64,000 nt of DNA, taken from an uncultured Winogradskyella sp. (GTDB lineage Bacteria > Bacteroidota > Bacteroidia > Flavobacteriales > Flavobacteriaceae). Numbering within the stretch: the stretch's first letter is position 1; each line of letters begins with the position of its first letter. A program made the position numbers and the translations under genes. Location of the stretch: contig NZ_CANMJY010000015.1 in NCBI RefSeq assembly GCF_947498345.1, positions 28,499 to 92,498 of the forward strand. The letters are read 5' to 3'. Shown piece by piece: positions 18,289 to 28,116 of the stretch. Below the pieces are notes generated by a model. It was not told the DNA's origin and made no database searches. It was given only the letters and a program-made list of their open reading frames with translations.

Positions 18289-21129
18289 ATGAAAAAAATT
18301 ACATTATTGCTTGCGATTATTGCTTTTTGTTTGCAGTCTAATGCGCAATTAAATGAAGGTTTTGATGCAACTACAATCCCTATAGATTGGACAGAGACCA
18401 TATTAACAGGTACGGGTAATGACTGGGTTTTTGGTGCAACTCAGAACCAAAACAATTCAGTTACTCCTAGAACAGGTGCTGGTATGGCATATTATTTTGA
18501 AGGGAGTTATGATAACGAAACAAATAGACTTGAAACTCCATCTCAAGATTTAACAAGTTTTACTACGCCTGTATTGACGTTTTATTACACCCAGAATGAT
18601 TGGGGTGGTGACCAAGATGAATTAAGTATTTGGTATAAAGATTCTGCAGGTGGTACTTGGACTTTAATAGAGGAGTATACTTCTTCTATATCATCATGGA
18701 CAGAAGTTAATATTATCTTACCTAATCCTAGTGCTGATTACTACATAGGTTTTCAAGGAAAAGCCTTTTGGGGTAGGGGAATTACAATTGATGATGCTTC
18801 CATAGGCGAGGCACCAAGTTGTCTTCCTCCAGGAAACTTAAGTATTGAAATAACATCTACATCTACTGCTACACTGAATTGGACGGCTACTGGATCAGAA
18901 ACAGATTTTACTTATGAATATGGTGCTACTGGTTATGTTCAGGGAACTGGGCAAATAGGAGGTGCACAAGTTTTGGGTATGAGTTCAGCCGATATCACTG
19001 GTTTAACACCAGGTACTGATTATGATTTTTACGTTCAAAGTAATTGCGGTGGTGATGGGGATAGTACATATGCAGGACCATTTACATGGACACAGCCAGA
19101 TACAGGGCAATCTTGTGGTACTGCTTATGTAGCAAACTTAGAAGCTGATTGTGGTACCGCAACACCAATATCATTAGATTTTACAGGCGCACCTAGTAAT
19201 ATTGCAACAAGTTGCGATACTTTTAACAATTATGGCTTATGGGCAACTGTAACGACAGATGCAGCTGGAGGTTTAACTGTAAATGCTTCTGCAGCTGTAG
19301 ATATGGCTGTTTTTGATATGTGTGGTGGAACTGATATCGGATGTTACGATGCTGGTATAGATCCCTCTGTTGATATTGTTTTATCACCAAATACTCAGTA
19401 TTATTTATATTTTTGGCAAGAAGGTACAGGCTCAACAGCGATGGTAGATGTTTGTATTTCTTCATATACTCCATCTCCAGCACCTAACTGTGCTGAAGCA
19501 CCAATAGTACCAGCAGATGCAGCAACAGATATTGCTCTCACAGCGGGTGATCTTAATATAAGTTGGACCGCCCCATCTTCTGGCCCTGCACCAACGGATT
19601 ATGAAGTGTTCTTTGGAGAAACTTCAGGAGCACTAGTATCTTTAGGCTTACTTGGTTCTACAGATACAAATGTCGATATTACTGGTTTAGACTTCAGTAC
19701 AACATATTACTGGAGTGTGGTGCCTTATAATGATGTTACACCAGCAGCAGGACCTTGTGCTGAGTGGAGTTTTACAACAGAAGGAGCACCTCTTGGTTTT
19801 GATTGTAGTAACCCTATAGTAGTTGGTGCTTTACCATATAATACTACAGATAATACAGTTAATTATGGAGATGTTTATGATGGGGTTCCAGGGACTAATT
19901 GTTCTGCTAATAATTATCTTAGCGGCGATGATGTTGTTTATTCCTATACTGCAGGAATAGATGGATCAATTAGTATAGATTTAACGGCTATAGGTGATAC
20001 ATATGCAGGTATTTTTGTATACGCTGATTGTGCGGATATTGGTACAACGTGTTTAGCAGGAGATGTTAATGCAAATGCAACTGATGATTTATCAATTGGT
20101 GATTTTGTTGTTACAAATGGCACTACATATTATATTGTAATTTCTACTTGGACTGCACCTCAAAGTACAGCATATACATTAGATATTACTGAGAATACTT
20201 GTACTAATGCTACAGTAGCTTATACTGTTGTAGACGACTGTGCAGTTTCTGGAGGATTTAATATAGAAGTTGATATTACTGATATGGGTTCTGCAACTGA
20301 TATTACAGTTACTGATGACCAAGGTAGTGCTGCACAAACAACCATGAGTGCTACTACACTTACATTTGGTCCCTACGTTAATGCAACAGATGTAGTAATT
20401 ACTGTATCGGACGATAATGATGTTAATTGTGTTCAAAGTAGTGGTGTATTAACTCAGGTTGCTTGCCCTCCAGATAATGTAGATTGTGGTACCGCTGAAG
20501 CTGTAACATTAGGTATTAATGAAGCCGGTCCTCAGGTAACAGGTACTAATGTAGGAGCAGGTGATTCTGGTGTGCCAGACCCAAGTTGTAATAATTTTTA
20601 TGAAGGATCAGATCTTTGGTATAGTTTCACAACACCTGATAATATGGATGAACTTACCATTGATATTGCGTCTTCAGGTTTTTCTTCTACAATTGCGGTG
20701 CTATACGATAATTGTACTGACTTAAATGAGGTCGATTGTGACGTTCAGTTTACAAGTGCGCCAACTATAGTTTTCTCAGGTCTATCTTCTAGTACTACTT
20801 ATTACTTAAGGCTTTATGATTTTAGCGGTGATGATTTTGGACCTATAAGTTTCAATATAAGCGCTACTACCTCATTGAGTATTGACGATGTAGAAGATGC
20901 ATCGGCTTTTACATACTATCCAAATCCAGTAAAAAACAAGTTAACATTAAATGCTCAAAATACTATTGAGAATGTAACGATGTATAATATGCTAGGTCAA
21001 GAAGTATTAATAGTAACACCTAATAATGTAGATAGCGAGTTAGATATGTCTAGCTTACAAGGAGGTACTTATTTTGTTAAAGTAACTATTGCTAATACAA
21101 CTAAAACCATAAGGGTGATTAAGCAATAA
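18289..21129 (+). CDS. Secreted fibronectin-III mosaic protein with T9SS sorting domain
   Basis: A 946-residue exported protein. Signal peptide MKKITLLLAIIAFCLQSNA precedes a MAM-like/choice-of-anchor domain (residues about 20-178: WVFGATQN, FQGKAFWGRGITIDDA). A fibronectin-III domain follows (about 179-270, LNWTATGSE to FYVQSNCGG), then Cys-containing jelly-roll-like modules and a second FN3 (about 410-505, ISWTAPSSGPAPTDYEVFFG). Further Cys-rich modules follow (about 735-865, DLWYSFTT, STTYYLRLYD). The last ~75 residues (YYPNPVKNKLTLNAQN to IRVIKQ) are a T9SS type A sorting domain nearly identical to that of the next gene. The protein is Asp/Thr-rich, lacks any catalytic motif, and is probably displayed on or released from the cell surface, for adhesion or glycan binding. 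Confidence 0.88.
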   Translation: MKKITLLLAIIAFCLQSNAQLNEGFDATTIPIDWTETILTGTGNDWVFGATQNQNNSVTPRTGAGMAYYFEGSYDNETNRLETPSQDLTSFTTPVLTFYYTQNDWGGDQDELSIWYKDSAGGTWTLIEEYTSSISSWTEVNIILPNPSADYYIGFQGKAFWGRGITIDDASIGEAPSCLPPGNLSIEITSTSTATLNWTATGSETDFTYEYGATGYVQGTGQIGGAQVLGMSSADITGLTPGTDYDFYVQSNCGGDGDSTYAGPFTWTQPDTGQSCGTAYVANLEADCGTATPISLDFTGAPSNIATSCDTFNNYGLWATVTTDAAGGLTVNASAAVDMAVFDMCGGTDIGCYDAGIDPSVDIVLSPNTQYYLYFWQEGTGSTAMVDVCISSYTPSPAPNCAEAPIVPADAATDIALTAGDLNISWTAPSSGPAPTDYEVFFGETSGALVSLGLLGSTDTNVDITGLDFSTTYYWSVVPYNDVTPAAGPCAEWSFTTEGAPLGFDCSNPIVVGALPYNTTDNTVNYGDVYDGVPGTNCSANNYLSGDDVVYSYTAGIDGSISIDLTAIGDTYAGIFVYADCADIGTTCLAGDVNANATDDLSIGDFVVTNGTTYYIVISTWTAPQSTAYTLDITENTCTNATVAYTVVDDCAVSGGFNIEVDITDMGSATDITVTDDQGSAAQTTMSATTLTFGPYVNATDVVITVSDDNDVNCVQSSGVLTQVACPPDNVDCGTAEAVTLGINEAGPQVTGTNVGAGDSGVPDPSCNNFYEGSDLWYSFTTPDNMDELTIDIASSGFSSTIAVLYDNCTDLNEVDCDVQFTSAPTIVFSGLSSSTTYYLRLYDFSGDDFGPISFNISATTSLSIDDVEDASAFTYYPNPVKNKLTLNAQNTIENVTMYNMLGQEVLIVTPNNVDSELDMSSLQGGTYFVKVTIANTTKTIRVIKQ

Positions 21130-21148
21130 ATTTTAACTTATTTATTTT

Positions 21149-21178
21149 AAAAAAGCCGCTAATACTAGCGGCTTTTTT
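21149..21178 (+). terminator. Terminator after the first mosaic gene
   Basis: GCCGCTA and TAGCGGC pair around an ATAC loop, flanked by A- and T-runs. The same stem recurs after the next gene (25341-25360), so the terminator was probably duplicated with it. Confidence 0.92.
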
Positions 21179-21325
21179 AATTGTATACAATCACCTTTAA
21201 ACTTAAATGCTAATAAATCACCTTTAATCGTTATTTTTCGTTTTTGGTCGATTTAGATTTGTGATGGGATTATTTTAGAGATAATTAACATATTTTTATA
21301 GAATTACTAACTTAATATATTTTTT

Positions 21326-24300
21326 ATGAAAAAAATTACATTATTATGCTTTGTCATGTTGGCTTTTTGCTGGCAAGGCTATGCGCAACTTGTTTCTGAT
21401 GATACTTGTACTACAAGTTTTACAGATATCAGTGGCACTGGTACAGATTTAGCTTTGGCTGATGACGGTGAGGCTAACATTACTTTATCTTTTGCTTTTG
21501 AATTAGACGGTGTATCATCATCAGACCTACGTGTTGGTAATAATGGTGGTGTATTATTTAATGCAACTACAGGTGATGTAGGTACAGGGTCATCTCCAAC
21601 AGCTCAAGGGTTTTATCCTTTAGCTACAGATATAGGTGGAGGTCCTGGTGCCGTATATTGGGAAGAAACTGGAGTAGCTCCGAACCGTATTTTAGTAGTA
21701 CAATGGAATGATAGACCGCATTATGACTCTGCTGCATTTGATGTAACCCCAGGTGGCGGTACGTTTCAATTACTCTTATACGAAACAACTAACGAAATTA
21801 GATTTATTTATGAAGATTTAATTTTTGATGACCCCACTTATGATAATGGTGTAACAGCAGGTGTTCATGTAATTGGTGCTAATGGTACCTATACATACTC
21901 ACTGGAATCTTCTCTTGCAGGTGTATCTTGCGTTGAATGGAATGCACCTTCTTGTCCTTTTCCTTCAAATTTAACAGCAACAAGCATTACTTCAGATAGT
22001 GCTGTTTTAGGTTGGACAGAAACAGGTTCTGCAACTTCATGGAATATAGAAGTTGTAGATGTGGATGCAAATCCTCCAGGAAGTTCTACAGGAGTACCTA
22101 CACAATCAGGTGTAACAAATCCTTATATGCAAATGAGTTTAACATCAAATACTGCTTATGAATTTTACGTACAAGCAGTTTGTGGTGGTGATACTAGCCA
22201 ATGGGTAGGACCATTCGCATTTGCAACAGAATGTCTATCATTTACACCAGATTATAGTGCAGATATGAGTGTAAATGTACCTGACTGTTGGGAACAGGCT
22301 GGTAGTGGAACTCCAGCTACAGGACCTTCAGATCTTGGTGAGAGTCTTTGGGTTGCGAGTAACCATGATGGAACACCAAGTAATAGAATAAATTTATTTT
22401 TTGATAATAGAGAAGATTGGATTATCTCCCCTGTATTTGATTTATCAGCAGCAGCGGCAAGTGAGCTTGTAGTTTACGTTGCTTTAACAGAAGCAGCGAC
22501 AAGTGGTTCAGGTGCTGATTTAGGTTCAGATGATTTAGTAGCTTTATTAATGACTACTGACGGTGGAGCAAATTGGACGACTATGCAATCTTGGGTTCAA
22601 GGTAATGTACCTACAGATGTAGGAGAGCAAATAATATATGATTTATCAGCAGTAACAGGAGATGTACAATTTGCTTTTTATGGAAGTGATGGACCAGTAA
22701 ATGATGCTGAAGATATTTATTTCCATGTAAGTCAATTTACCGTGAGAGAATCTCCTACGAATGCTCCAGATTGTCCTGCAAATGTAGTAGGTACTCCAGA
22801 TGCTGGTTGTGGTAATTTTGCAAACGATATATCTTGGATGGCTAGTACAGGTGCAGATGGTTATAACATTACCATCGGAACAACATCGGGAGGTAACGAT
22901 ATTGAAGATAATACAGATTTGGGTGATGTTACTAGCTATTCTTTTGAAGGCTCAGCTAACACAACTTACTATTATACTGTAACAGCATACAATGGTTTTG
23001 GAAGCTCGACTGGTTGTACAGAACAAGATTTTACTACAGCAGTTGACCCTTGTTATTGTATACCTCCAAGTACAAGTACTAATACAACAACATTAATAGA
23101 TGATGTTACAACTACTGGCGCAATATCAAATTTATCTAATACAGGTACAGGTTTATCAACTGACAGGTATGGGGATTTTACTGCTACTAATTCTGTAACA
23201 AGTTTTGCAGATGGTACGTTTGATTTTTCTGTAGAAATAGAAGGTGGAACTGTAGGTTGCGCAATTTGGGTAGATTGGAATAATGATTTTACTTTTGATC
23301 CTGCTACTGAAGTTGTATTTACTACTACCGCATATGGTAATGGTCCTTTTACAGGTACAATTGCTGTTCCTAACGCTACACCAAATGGTGATTATACTAT
23401 GCGTATAATGATAGATTGGAACGATCCAGGACCAGATGATGATGCTTGTGCATATGAGGCAGAAAGAGGCGAAACAGAAGATTATACATTAACTGTTACT
23501 GATGCCCCTGCGGATGCATTAGATTTTTATAACTTACAATTCCCTGGAACAGCAACAATAACAACAGGAGATTCTCAACTTGTTTATGCGCAAGCTTATG
23601 AAGCGGGCTTAACTGATCAAGGTAGTGCTACTGCCTCACCTGGTATAGAGGTTTGGATAGGCTATAGTGATATGGATACAGATCCTTCAGGAGCAGGCTG
23701 GACATGGGTAACTGCTGTACCAAATCCAGGTTATGATTTTACAAATAATAATAACGATGAGTATCAATTAGACCTTGGTGCTGAAATTGTGCTACCTGGA
23801 ACATATTATTATGCTTCTAGATTTAGACTTAATGGAGCCACTTTTACTTATGGTGGTTTTGATTCTGGCGGTGGTGACGGAGATTGGGATGGTACAAATG
23901 ATGTTAATGGTGTTTTAACTATAGACCCAATTGCTAATGATGATTGTGCAGGAGCTATTACTGTAACTCTTGGAGTTGGTACATGCGGTCCTGATGTTAC
24001 GGGTAATAATACTACGGCTACTGATTCTGGGGTAGCACAAGCAGCTTGCGCTACAGCAACATATTCTGGTGGTGATTTATGGTATACATTTACACTTGGT
24101 GCAATGGATACTCAAGTTGATTATACTAGAAGTGCTTCAGCATTTTCTACAACACAGGTTGAGTTATACAGTGGAACTTGTGGAGCTTTAGTTGAAGTGG
24201 ATTGTACAACATCTGCTAGTGCTTCTTTTACTGGTTTAACAGGTGGTACTACTTACTACATGAGAGTTTACGATTGGGGTAATGATAATTTTGGTGATGT

Positions 24301-25318
24301 AACCTTCTGTTTAGGTACACCTCCTGCTTGTTTTGAACCAACAGGTTTAGATGCGTCATTTGCTCCACCAACTTCTGCAACACTTTCTTGGGTTGCACCA
24401 ACTAGTGGTCCAGCACCTACAGGTTATAACTGGGAAGTAGTTCCAGCTGGAAATGGACAAGGAGTTGGAGTAGTTTCTAGTGGAAGTACTGCAAACTTAA
24501 CTGATACAGCTACAGGTTTGACGGCAGATACATTATATGATTTATATGTACAGTCAGATTGTGGTGGTGGAGATTTAAGTGCATGGGCAGGACCATTTAC
24601 TTTCAATGCAGGGCATTGTATTCCTTCAGGTACAAGTACTTCGACATTTATAGACAACTTTAGTACTTCTAACGCTGATGGTATGAATATTTCTAACTTA
24701 GCTTCAGGTCTTTCTGCTACTAATTACGGGAATAACTATGATACAATGACGGTTAGCGGAGCAGCTGATGGTTCATTTGATTTTAACGTAGAAATAGTTT
24801 CTGGTACAGTTGGATGTGCAGTATGGGTAGATTGGAACAATGATTTTGTTTTTGATGTGTCTGAAGTATCTTTTAGTACTACAGCTTATGGTAATGGGCC
24901 TTTTACAGGTACAGTGACTATACCAAACGGAACTCCAAATGGGGATTATAGAATGCGAGTAATGATTGACTGGAATGATCCAGAGCCAGGTGATGATGAT
25001 GCTTGTGGTTTTGGCTCAGGTAGAGGAGAAGTTGAGGATTATAAGGTTACTGTAGATTCTACTTTATCTAATCCTGATTTAGAGGATGCATCTGCATTTA
25101 CTTATTTCCCTAACCCAGTTAAAAATACATTAACGTTAAATGCTCAAAATACTATTGAGAATGTAACTATGTATAATATGCTAGGCCAAGAAGTATTAAG
25201 AGCTACACCTAATAATGTAGACAGCGAGTTAGATATGTCTAGCTTACAAGGAGGTACTTACTTTGTTAAAGTAACTATTGCTAATATTACTAAAACAATA
25301 AGGGTAATCAAGCAGTAA
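21326..25318 (+). CDS. Secreted FN3/GEVED mosaic protein with T9SS sorting domain
   Basis: A 1330-residue exported protein, paralogous in its ends to the preceding gene. Signal peptide MKKITLLCFVMLAFCWQGYA. An N-terminal beta module (about 25-210, LRVGNNGGVLFN, ILVVQWNDRPHYD) is followed by FN3, a choice-of-anchor type domain (about 310-475, DWIISPVFDLS) and another FN3. The first GEVED domain is at about 576-725 (GCAIWVDWNNDFTFDP, RIMIDWNDPGPDDDACAYE). Cys-bearing modules and an FN3 at about 1010-1095 come next, then a second GEVED (about 1096-1242, GCAVWVDWNNDFVFD, RVMIDWNDPEPGDDDAC). The C-terminal T9SS sorting domain differs from its neighbour's by only a few residues. No enzyme site is seen. 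It is probably a surface adhesin or carbohydrate-binding protein. Confidence 0.88.
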   Translation: MKKITLLCFVMLAFCWQGYAQLVSDDTCTTSFTDISGTGTDLALADDGEANITLSFAFELDGVSSSDLRVGNNGGVLFNATTGDVGTGSSPTAQGFYPLATDIGGGPGAVYWEETGVAPNRILVVQWNDRPHYDSAAFDVTPGGGTFQLLLYETTNEIRFIYEDLIFDDPTYDNGVTAGVHVIGANGTYTYSLESSLAGVSCVEWNAPSCPFPSNLTATSITSDSAVLGWTETGSATSWNIEVVDVDANPPGSSTGVPTQSGVTNPYMQMSLTSNTAYEFYVQAVCGGDTSQWVGPFAFATECLSFTPDYSADMSVNVPDCWEQAGSGTPATGPSDLGESLWVASNHDGTPSNRINLFFDNREDWIISPVFDLSAAAASELVVYVALTEAATSGSGADLGSDDLVALLMTTDGGANWTTMQSWVQGNVPTDVGEQIIYDLSAVTGDVQFAFYGSDGPVNDAEDIYFHVSQFTVRESPTNAPDCPANVVGTPDAGCGNFANDISWMASTGADGYNITIGTTSGGNDIEDNTDLGDVTSYSFEGSANTTYYYTVTAYNGFGSSTGCTEQDFTTAVDPCYCIPPSTSTNTTTLIDDVTTTGAISNLSNTGTGLSTDRYGDFTATNSVTSFADGTFDFSVEIEGGTVGCAIWVDWNNDFTFDPATEVVFTTTAYGNGPFTGTIAVPNATPNGDYTMRIMIDWNDPGPDDDACAYEAERGETEDYTLTVTDAPADALDFYNLQFPGTATITTGDSQLVYAQAYEAGLTDQGSATASPGIEVWIGYSDMDTDPSGAGWTWVTAVPNPGYDFTNNNNDEYQLDLGAEIVLPGTYYYASRFRLNGATFTYGGFDSGGGDGDWDGTNDVNGVLTIDPIANDDCAGAITVTLGVGTCGPDVTGNNTTATDSGVAQAACATATYSGGDLWYTFTLGAMDTQVDYTRSASAFSTTQVELYSGTCGALVEVDCTTSASASFTGLTGGTTYYMRVYDWGNDNFGDVTFCLGTPPACFEPTGLDASFAPPTSATLSWVAPTSGPAPTGYNWEVVPAGNGQGVGVVSSGSTANLTDTATGLTADTLYDLYVQSDCGGGDLSAWAGPFTFNAGHCIPSGTSTSTFIDNFSTSNADGMNISNLASGLSATNYGNNYDTMTVSGAADGSFDFNVEIVSGTVGCAVWVDWNNDFVFDVSEVSFSTTAYGNGPFTGTVTIPNGTPNGDYRMRVMIDWNDPEPGDDDACGFGSGRGEVEDYKVTVDSTLSNPDLEDASAFTYFPNPVKNTLTLNAQNTIENVTMYNMLGQEVLRATPNNVDSELDMSSLQGGTYFVKVTIANITKTIRVIKQ

Positions 25319-25338
25319 GTTATAAGTTATAAACTTTT

Positions 25339-25368
25339 AAAAGCCGCTAGTAATAGCGGCTTTTTTTT
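25339..25368 (+). terminator. Terminator after the second mosaic gene
   Basis: GCCGCTA-GTAA-TAGCGGC with flanking A and T runs, the same stem as the terminator at 21149-21178. Confidence 0.92.
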
Positions 25369-25477
25369 GCTTATTTATTTTATTATTATATATAAAAATA
25401 TTTCTTATAGACCATCTAAAATGATACTATAAGTACAATCAAGTAGTGATGTTATAATATTTTGTGTTTGGTTTACT

Positions 25478-25485
25478 TACCTTTG
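25478..25485 (+). promoter_or_regulatory. Promoter -7 box for the glycosyltransferase gene
   Basis: TACCTTTG matches TAnnTTTG and ends 6 bp before the ATG at 25492. Transcription would start at or within a few bases of the ATG, so the mRNA may be leaderless. No clear -33 box is present at the expected spacing. Confidence 0.55.
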
Positions 25486-25491
25486 TAAGGT

Positions 25492-26493
25492 ATGAAGACT
25501 ATTTCTTTTTCATTTATTATTCCTGTATATAATAGGCCTCACGAGATTAAGGAACTTTTAGAAAGTTTTTGCCAATTAAAAGGAGGTCATACCTATGAAA
25601 TTGTAATTGTGGAAGACGGTTCTACCGAAACGTCAGAAGCGATAGTTAATACCTATAAACAGCAACTTAACCTATCATATTACTATAAGCCTAATTCTGG
25701 TCCAGGCGACTCTAGGAATTTTGGAATGCAGAAAGCAAAAGGAAACTACTTTATTATATTAGATTCTGATGTTATTTTGCCATCACAGTATTTAAACAAA
25801 GTCAAAACGTTTTTAGATGATACATATTATGACTGCTTTGGTGGCCCTGATGCAGCACATTCGTCGTTTAATAATCTTCAAAAAGCTATTAATTTTGCAA
25901 TGACTTCTTTTATTACTACTGGAGGGATAAGAGGTGGTGATAAACAGCTTGAAGACTTTCAACCAAGAAGCTTCAACATGGGGTTATCACAAAATGCATT
26001 TTTAGACTCTGGAGGATTTGGGAAAATTCACCCAGGTGAAGACCCAGATCTATCATTAAGATTACAAAAACTAGGCTATAAAACTACATTGATGAGAGAA
26101 GCTTATGTTTTTCACAAGCGCCGTATTTCTTGGTCTAAGTTTTACAAGCAAGTATATAAGTTTGGGAAAGTAAGGCCTATAATAAATCAATGGCATCCTG
26201 ATTCTAAAAGTTTGGTTTATTGGTTTCCTTCATTGTTTAGCTTAGGACTATTAACCTCTATTGTATTATTTATATTCAATATCATATGGCCGTTATATTT
26301 ATATGGCTTATATTTTTTTATAGCCTTTATTTTAGCGTTGTTTTCCACTGTTAATTTAGTAGTTGCTATAAAAGCTGTGTTTGCTATTATCGTACAATTT
26401 TTTGGTTATGGTTATGGATTTTTAAAATCTACTTTTAATTTAGCTGTGTTACGCAAGCAACCAAAGGAAGCGTTTCCGGATTTATTCTTTTAA
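25492..26493 (+). CDS. Membrane-anchored family 2 glycosyltransferase
   Basis: A 333-residue protein with an N-terminal GT-A domain of glycosyltransferase family 2: FSFIIPVYNRPHEIKEL, IVIVEDGSTE (nucleotide site), KPNSGPGDSRNFGM and LDSDVILP (the metal-binding DxD region). ENPDLSLR-type GEDPDLSLRLQKLGYK lies around residue 185. Two or three membrane helices fill residues about 240-320, so it is anchored at the cytoplasmic membrane, where it probably transfers a sugar from a nucleotide donor to a lipid-linked or surface glycan. The acceptor is unknown. It begins a run of same-strand genes with ybbR-like and coaE, with a 7-bp gap to the next. Confidence 0.9.
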   Translation: MKTISFSFIIPVYNRPHEIKELLESFCQLKGGHTYEIVIVEDGSTETSEAIVNTYKQQLNLSYYYKPNSGPGDSRNFGMQKAKGNYFIILDSDVILPSQYLNKVKTFLDDTYYDCFGGPDAAHSSFNNLQKAINFAMTSFITTGGIRGGDKQLEDFQPRSFNMGLSQNAFLDSGGFGKIHPGEDPDLSLRLQKLGYKTTLMREAYVFHKRRISWSKFYKQVYKFGKVRPIINQWHPDSKSLVYWFPSLFSLGLLTSIVLFIFNIIWPLYLYGLYFFIAFILALFSTVNLVVAIKAVFAIIVQFFGYGYGFLKSTFNLAVLRKQPKEAFPDLFF

Positions 26494-26500
26494 ATTATAG

Positions 26501-27457
26501 ATGAACCCAAAGAAAAAGTTAAACATATCAAGCTATTTAAAGAAAAAAAACGTTAAGCGTTTTAGTTTGTTCGTTGTTATAGCCTTCATGTTCTTAATTT
26601 TTTCAAAGCTCTCAAATGATTATAAGCAAACCATTCTACTTAAGGTAAATTTAACGAATGTAGAAGATGAAATTATACTACAAGATGACTCTTCATTTGT
26701 TATGGAAGCTTATATAAAAGCCAAGGGTTTTGCATTAGTTCCCTTCATTTTTAAGAATTATAAGACTATTGTTTTAGATGCTAAGACAGATGTTGTTACA
26801 AAGCCAGAACATTATATTTTTGATGTAGATAAGCATAAATATCTTATAGAATTACAGTTGGGATCATCATACAAGGTAGTTTCTTTAAAACCCGATTCAT
26901 TGGTGATATCATATTCAAAAAGGGCTTCAAAATATATTCCGATAGATTTGATGACGGATATAGATTTTGCTTCAGGGTTTGATATTCTAGATGGATATTC
27001 GTTGAGTACAGATAGTGTTAAGATTGTGGGGTCATTAGACCAGATAAGTAAAATTAAATCAATTGTTACCCAAAAGCTGACCTTACGACAAGTTAATAAG
27101 GATATTAATAAAAGTGTAAAGCTTAAGCTATATGAAGGTTTAGATGTTTTTCCTAAAGCTGTAAATGTAGAAGCAAAAGTAAGGCGGTTTACCGAAGGTA
27201 AAATCGAAATTCCAATTACAATAAAGAACAAACCTTCTAACACAGTGATCAATTATTTTCCCAAAACTGTTACTGTATTGTATTATGTAGATTTAGACCA
27301 TTACAATTCCATAAACATCTCAGATTTTAGTATTGAATGTGATTATACAGCTATTGAAGAAAATCAATCATATATTATCCCCAAAATCACAAAAAAACCC
27401 GAATTCGTTAAACGAATAAGTGTGAAACAAAAAAGGATAGATTTTATAAAATTATAA
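26501..27457 (+). CDS. YbbR-like domain protein
   Basis: A 318-residue protein with a short basic N-terminus, one membrane helix (about residues 21-37, FSLFVVIAFMFLIFSKL) and a large extracytoplasmic part containing YbbR-like beta repeats. Examples are VNLTNVEDEIILQ, PDSLVISYSKRASKYIPI, SLSTDSVKIVGSLDQISKI and EGKIEIPITIKNKPSN. YbbR relatives in Firmicutes (CdaR) regulate the diadenylate cyclase CdaA. No cyclase gene is adjacent here, so a similar role cannot be claimed. It lies between the glycosyltransferase and coaE genes with gaps of 7 bp and 1 bp, suggesting one transcript. Confidence 0.87.
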   Translation: MNPKKKLNISSYLKKKNVKRFSLFVVIAFMFLIFSKLSNDYKQTILLKVNLTNVEDEIILQDDSSFVMEAYIKAKGFALVPFIFKNYKTIVLDAKTDVVTKPEHYIFDVDKHKYLIELQLGSSYKVVSLKPDSLVISYSKRASKYIPIDLMTDIDFASGFDILDGYSLSTDSVKIVGSLDQISKIKSIVTQKLTLRQVNKDINKSVKLKLYEGLDVFPKAVNVEAKVRRFTEGKIEIPITIKNKPSNTVINYFPKTVTVLYYVDLDHYNSINISDFSIECDYTAIEENQSYIIPKITKKPEFVKRISVKQKRIDFIKL

Positions 27458-27458
27458 G

Positions 27459-28046
27459 ATGCTGGTAGTAGGATTAACAGGAGGTATAGGTAGTGGTAAA
27501 ACTACTGTAGGTGAGTATTTTAAATCTTATAGCATACCTGTATATATAGCTGATAAAGAAGCAAAAGCGTTGATGAACCGTTCTAAAGTCATAAAACGTA
27601 AGCTCATTAAATTGTTTGGTCAATCTGCTTATGAAGATGGAAACTTGAATAGACCTTACTTAGCTTCAAAAATTTTTTCTGACAAATCTCTACTCTCAAA
27701 AATGAATGCTATTGTACATCCCAAGGTGGCATCACATTTTAAGCGTTGGCTAAAAAAGCAAGATGCGCCATATGTACTTAAGGAAGCTGCAATTATTTTT
27801 GAAAATAATTTAGAACATCAATACGATTATATTATTACTGTTGTCGCTGATAAAGAATTAAGGGTTACTCGTGTTATGAAACGCGATGATACATCAATAG
27901 AGAAGGTAAAATCCATCATGAGTAATCAATTGTCTGATGAAGAAAAAATTAAAAAATCAGACTTTACGATTATTAACAACGATTTACAAGCGACAAAACA
28001 ACAAGTTGAAGAGATTCACTATGCGTTACTTCAAAAAATAAAATAA
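27459..28046 (+). CDS. coaE: Dephospho-CoA kinase CoaE
   Basis: CoaE phosphorylates the ribose 3'-hydroxyl of dephospho-CoA, the last step of coenzyme A synthesis. The 195-residue protein begins with the P-loop GLTGGIGSGKTTVGEYF, followed by VYIADKEAKALM, IVHPKVASHF and the lid segment RVTRVMKRDDTS. Length and motifs are typical. It starts 1 bp after the YbbR-like gene stop and is the last gene before the two-component pair, which has its own promoter. Together with coaBC at 9.1 kb it gives two CoA-pathway genes in this window. Confidence 0.96.
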   Translation: MLVVGLTGGIGSGKTTVGEYFKSYSIPVYIADKEAKALMNRSKVIKRKLIKLFGQSAYEDGNLNRPYLASKIFSDKSLLSKMNAIVHPKVASHFKRWLKKQDAPYVLKEAAIIFENNLEHQYDYIITVVADKELRVTRVMKRDDTSIEKVKSIMSNQLSDEEKIKKSDFTIINNDLQATKQQVEEIHYALLQKIK

Positions 28047-28082
28047 CATACAAGCCTTTTGTTAATGTAAGGTTAAACATAA

Positions 28083-28112
28083 TTTGTGCTAAATGTTAAA
28101 ATGTTAAATTTG
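28083..28112 (+). promoter_or_regulatory. Promoter of the RprXY-like two-component genes
   Basis: TTTG (28083-28086), an 18-bp spacer and TAAATTTG (28105-28112) form a full-consensus Bacteroidota promoter. The ATG of the kinase begins only 4 bp later, so the transcript is expected to be leaderless or nearly so. Confidence 0.8.
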
Positions 28113-28116
28113 ACTG

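Noticed and set aside
20179..20436. Cys- and Ile-rich open frame on the minus strand inside a mosaic gene
   Set aside because: It mirrors the low-complexity Thr/Asp-rich coding strand and has no start context or recognisable domain.
26812..27252. 146-codon open frame opposite the YbbR-like gene
   Set aside because: Shadow frame with no domain and no promoter; the plus-strand YbbR-like protein is well supported.
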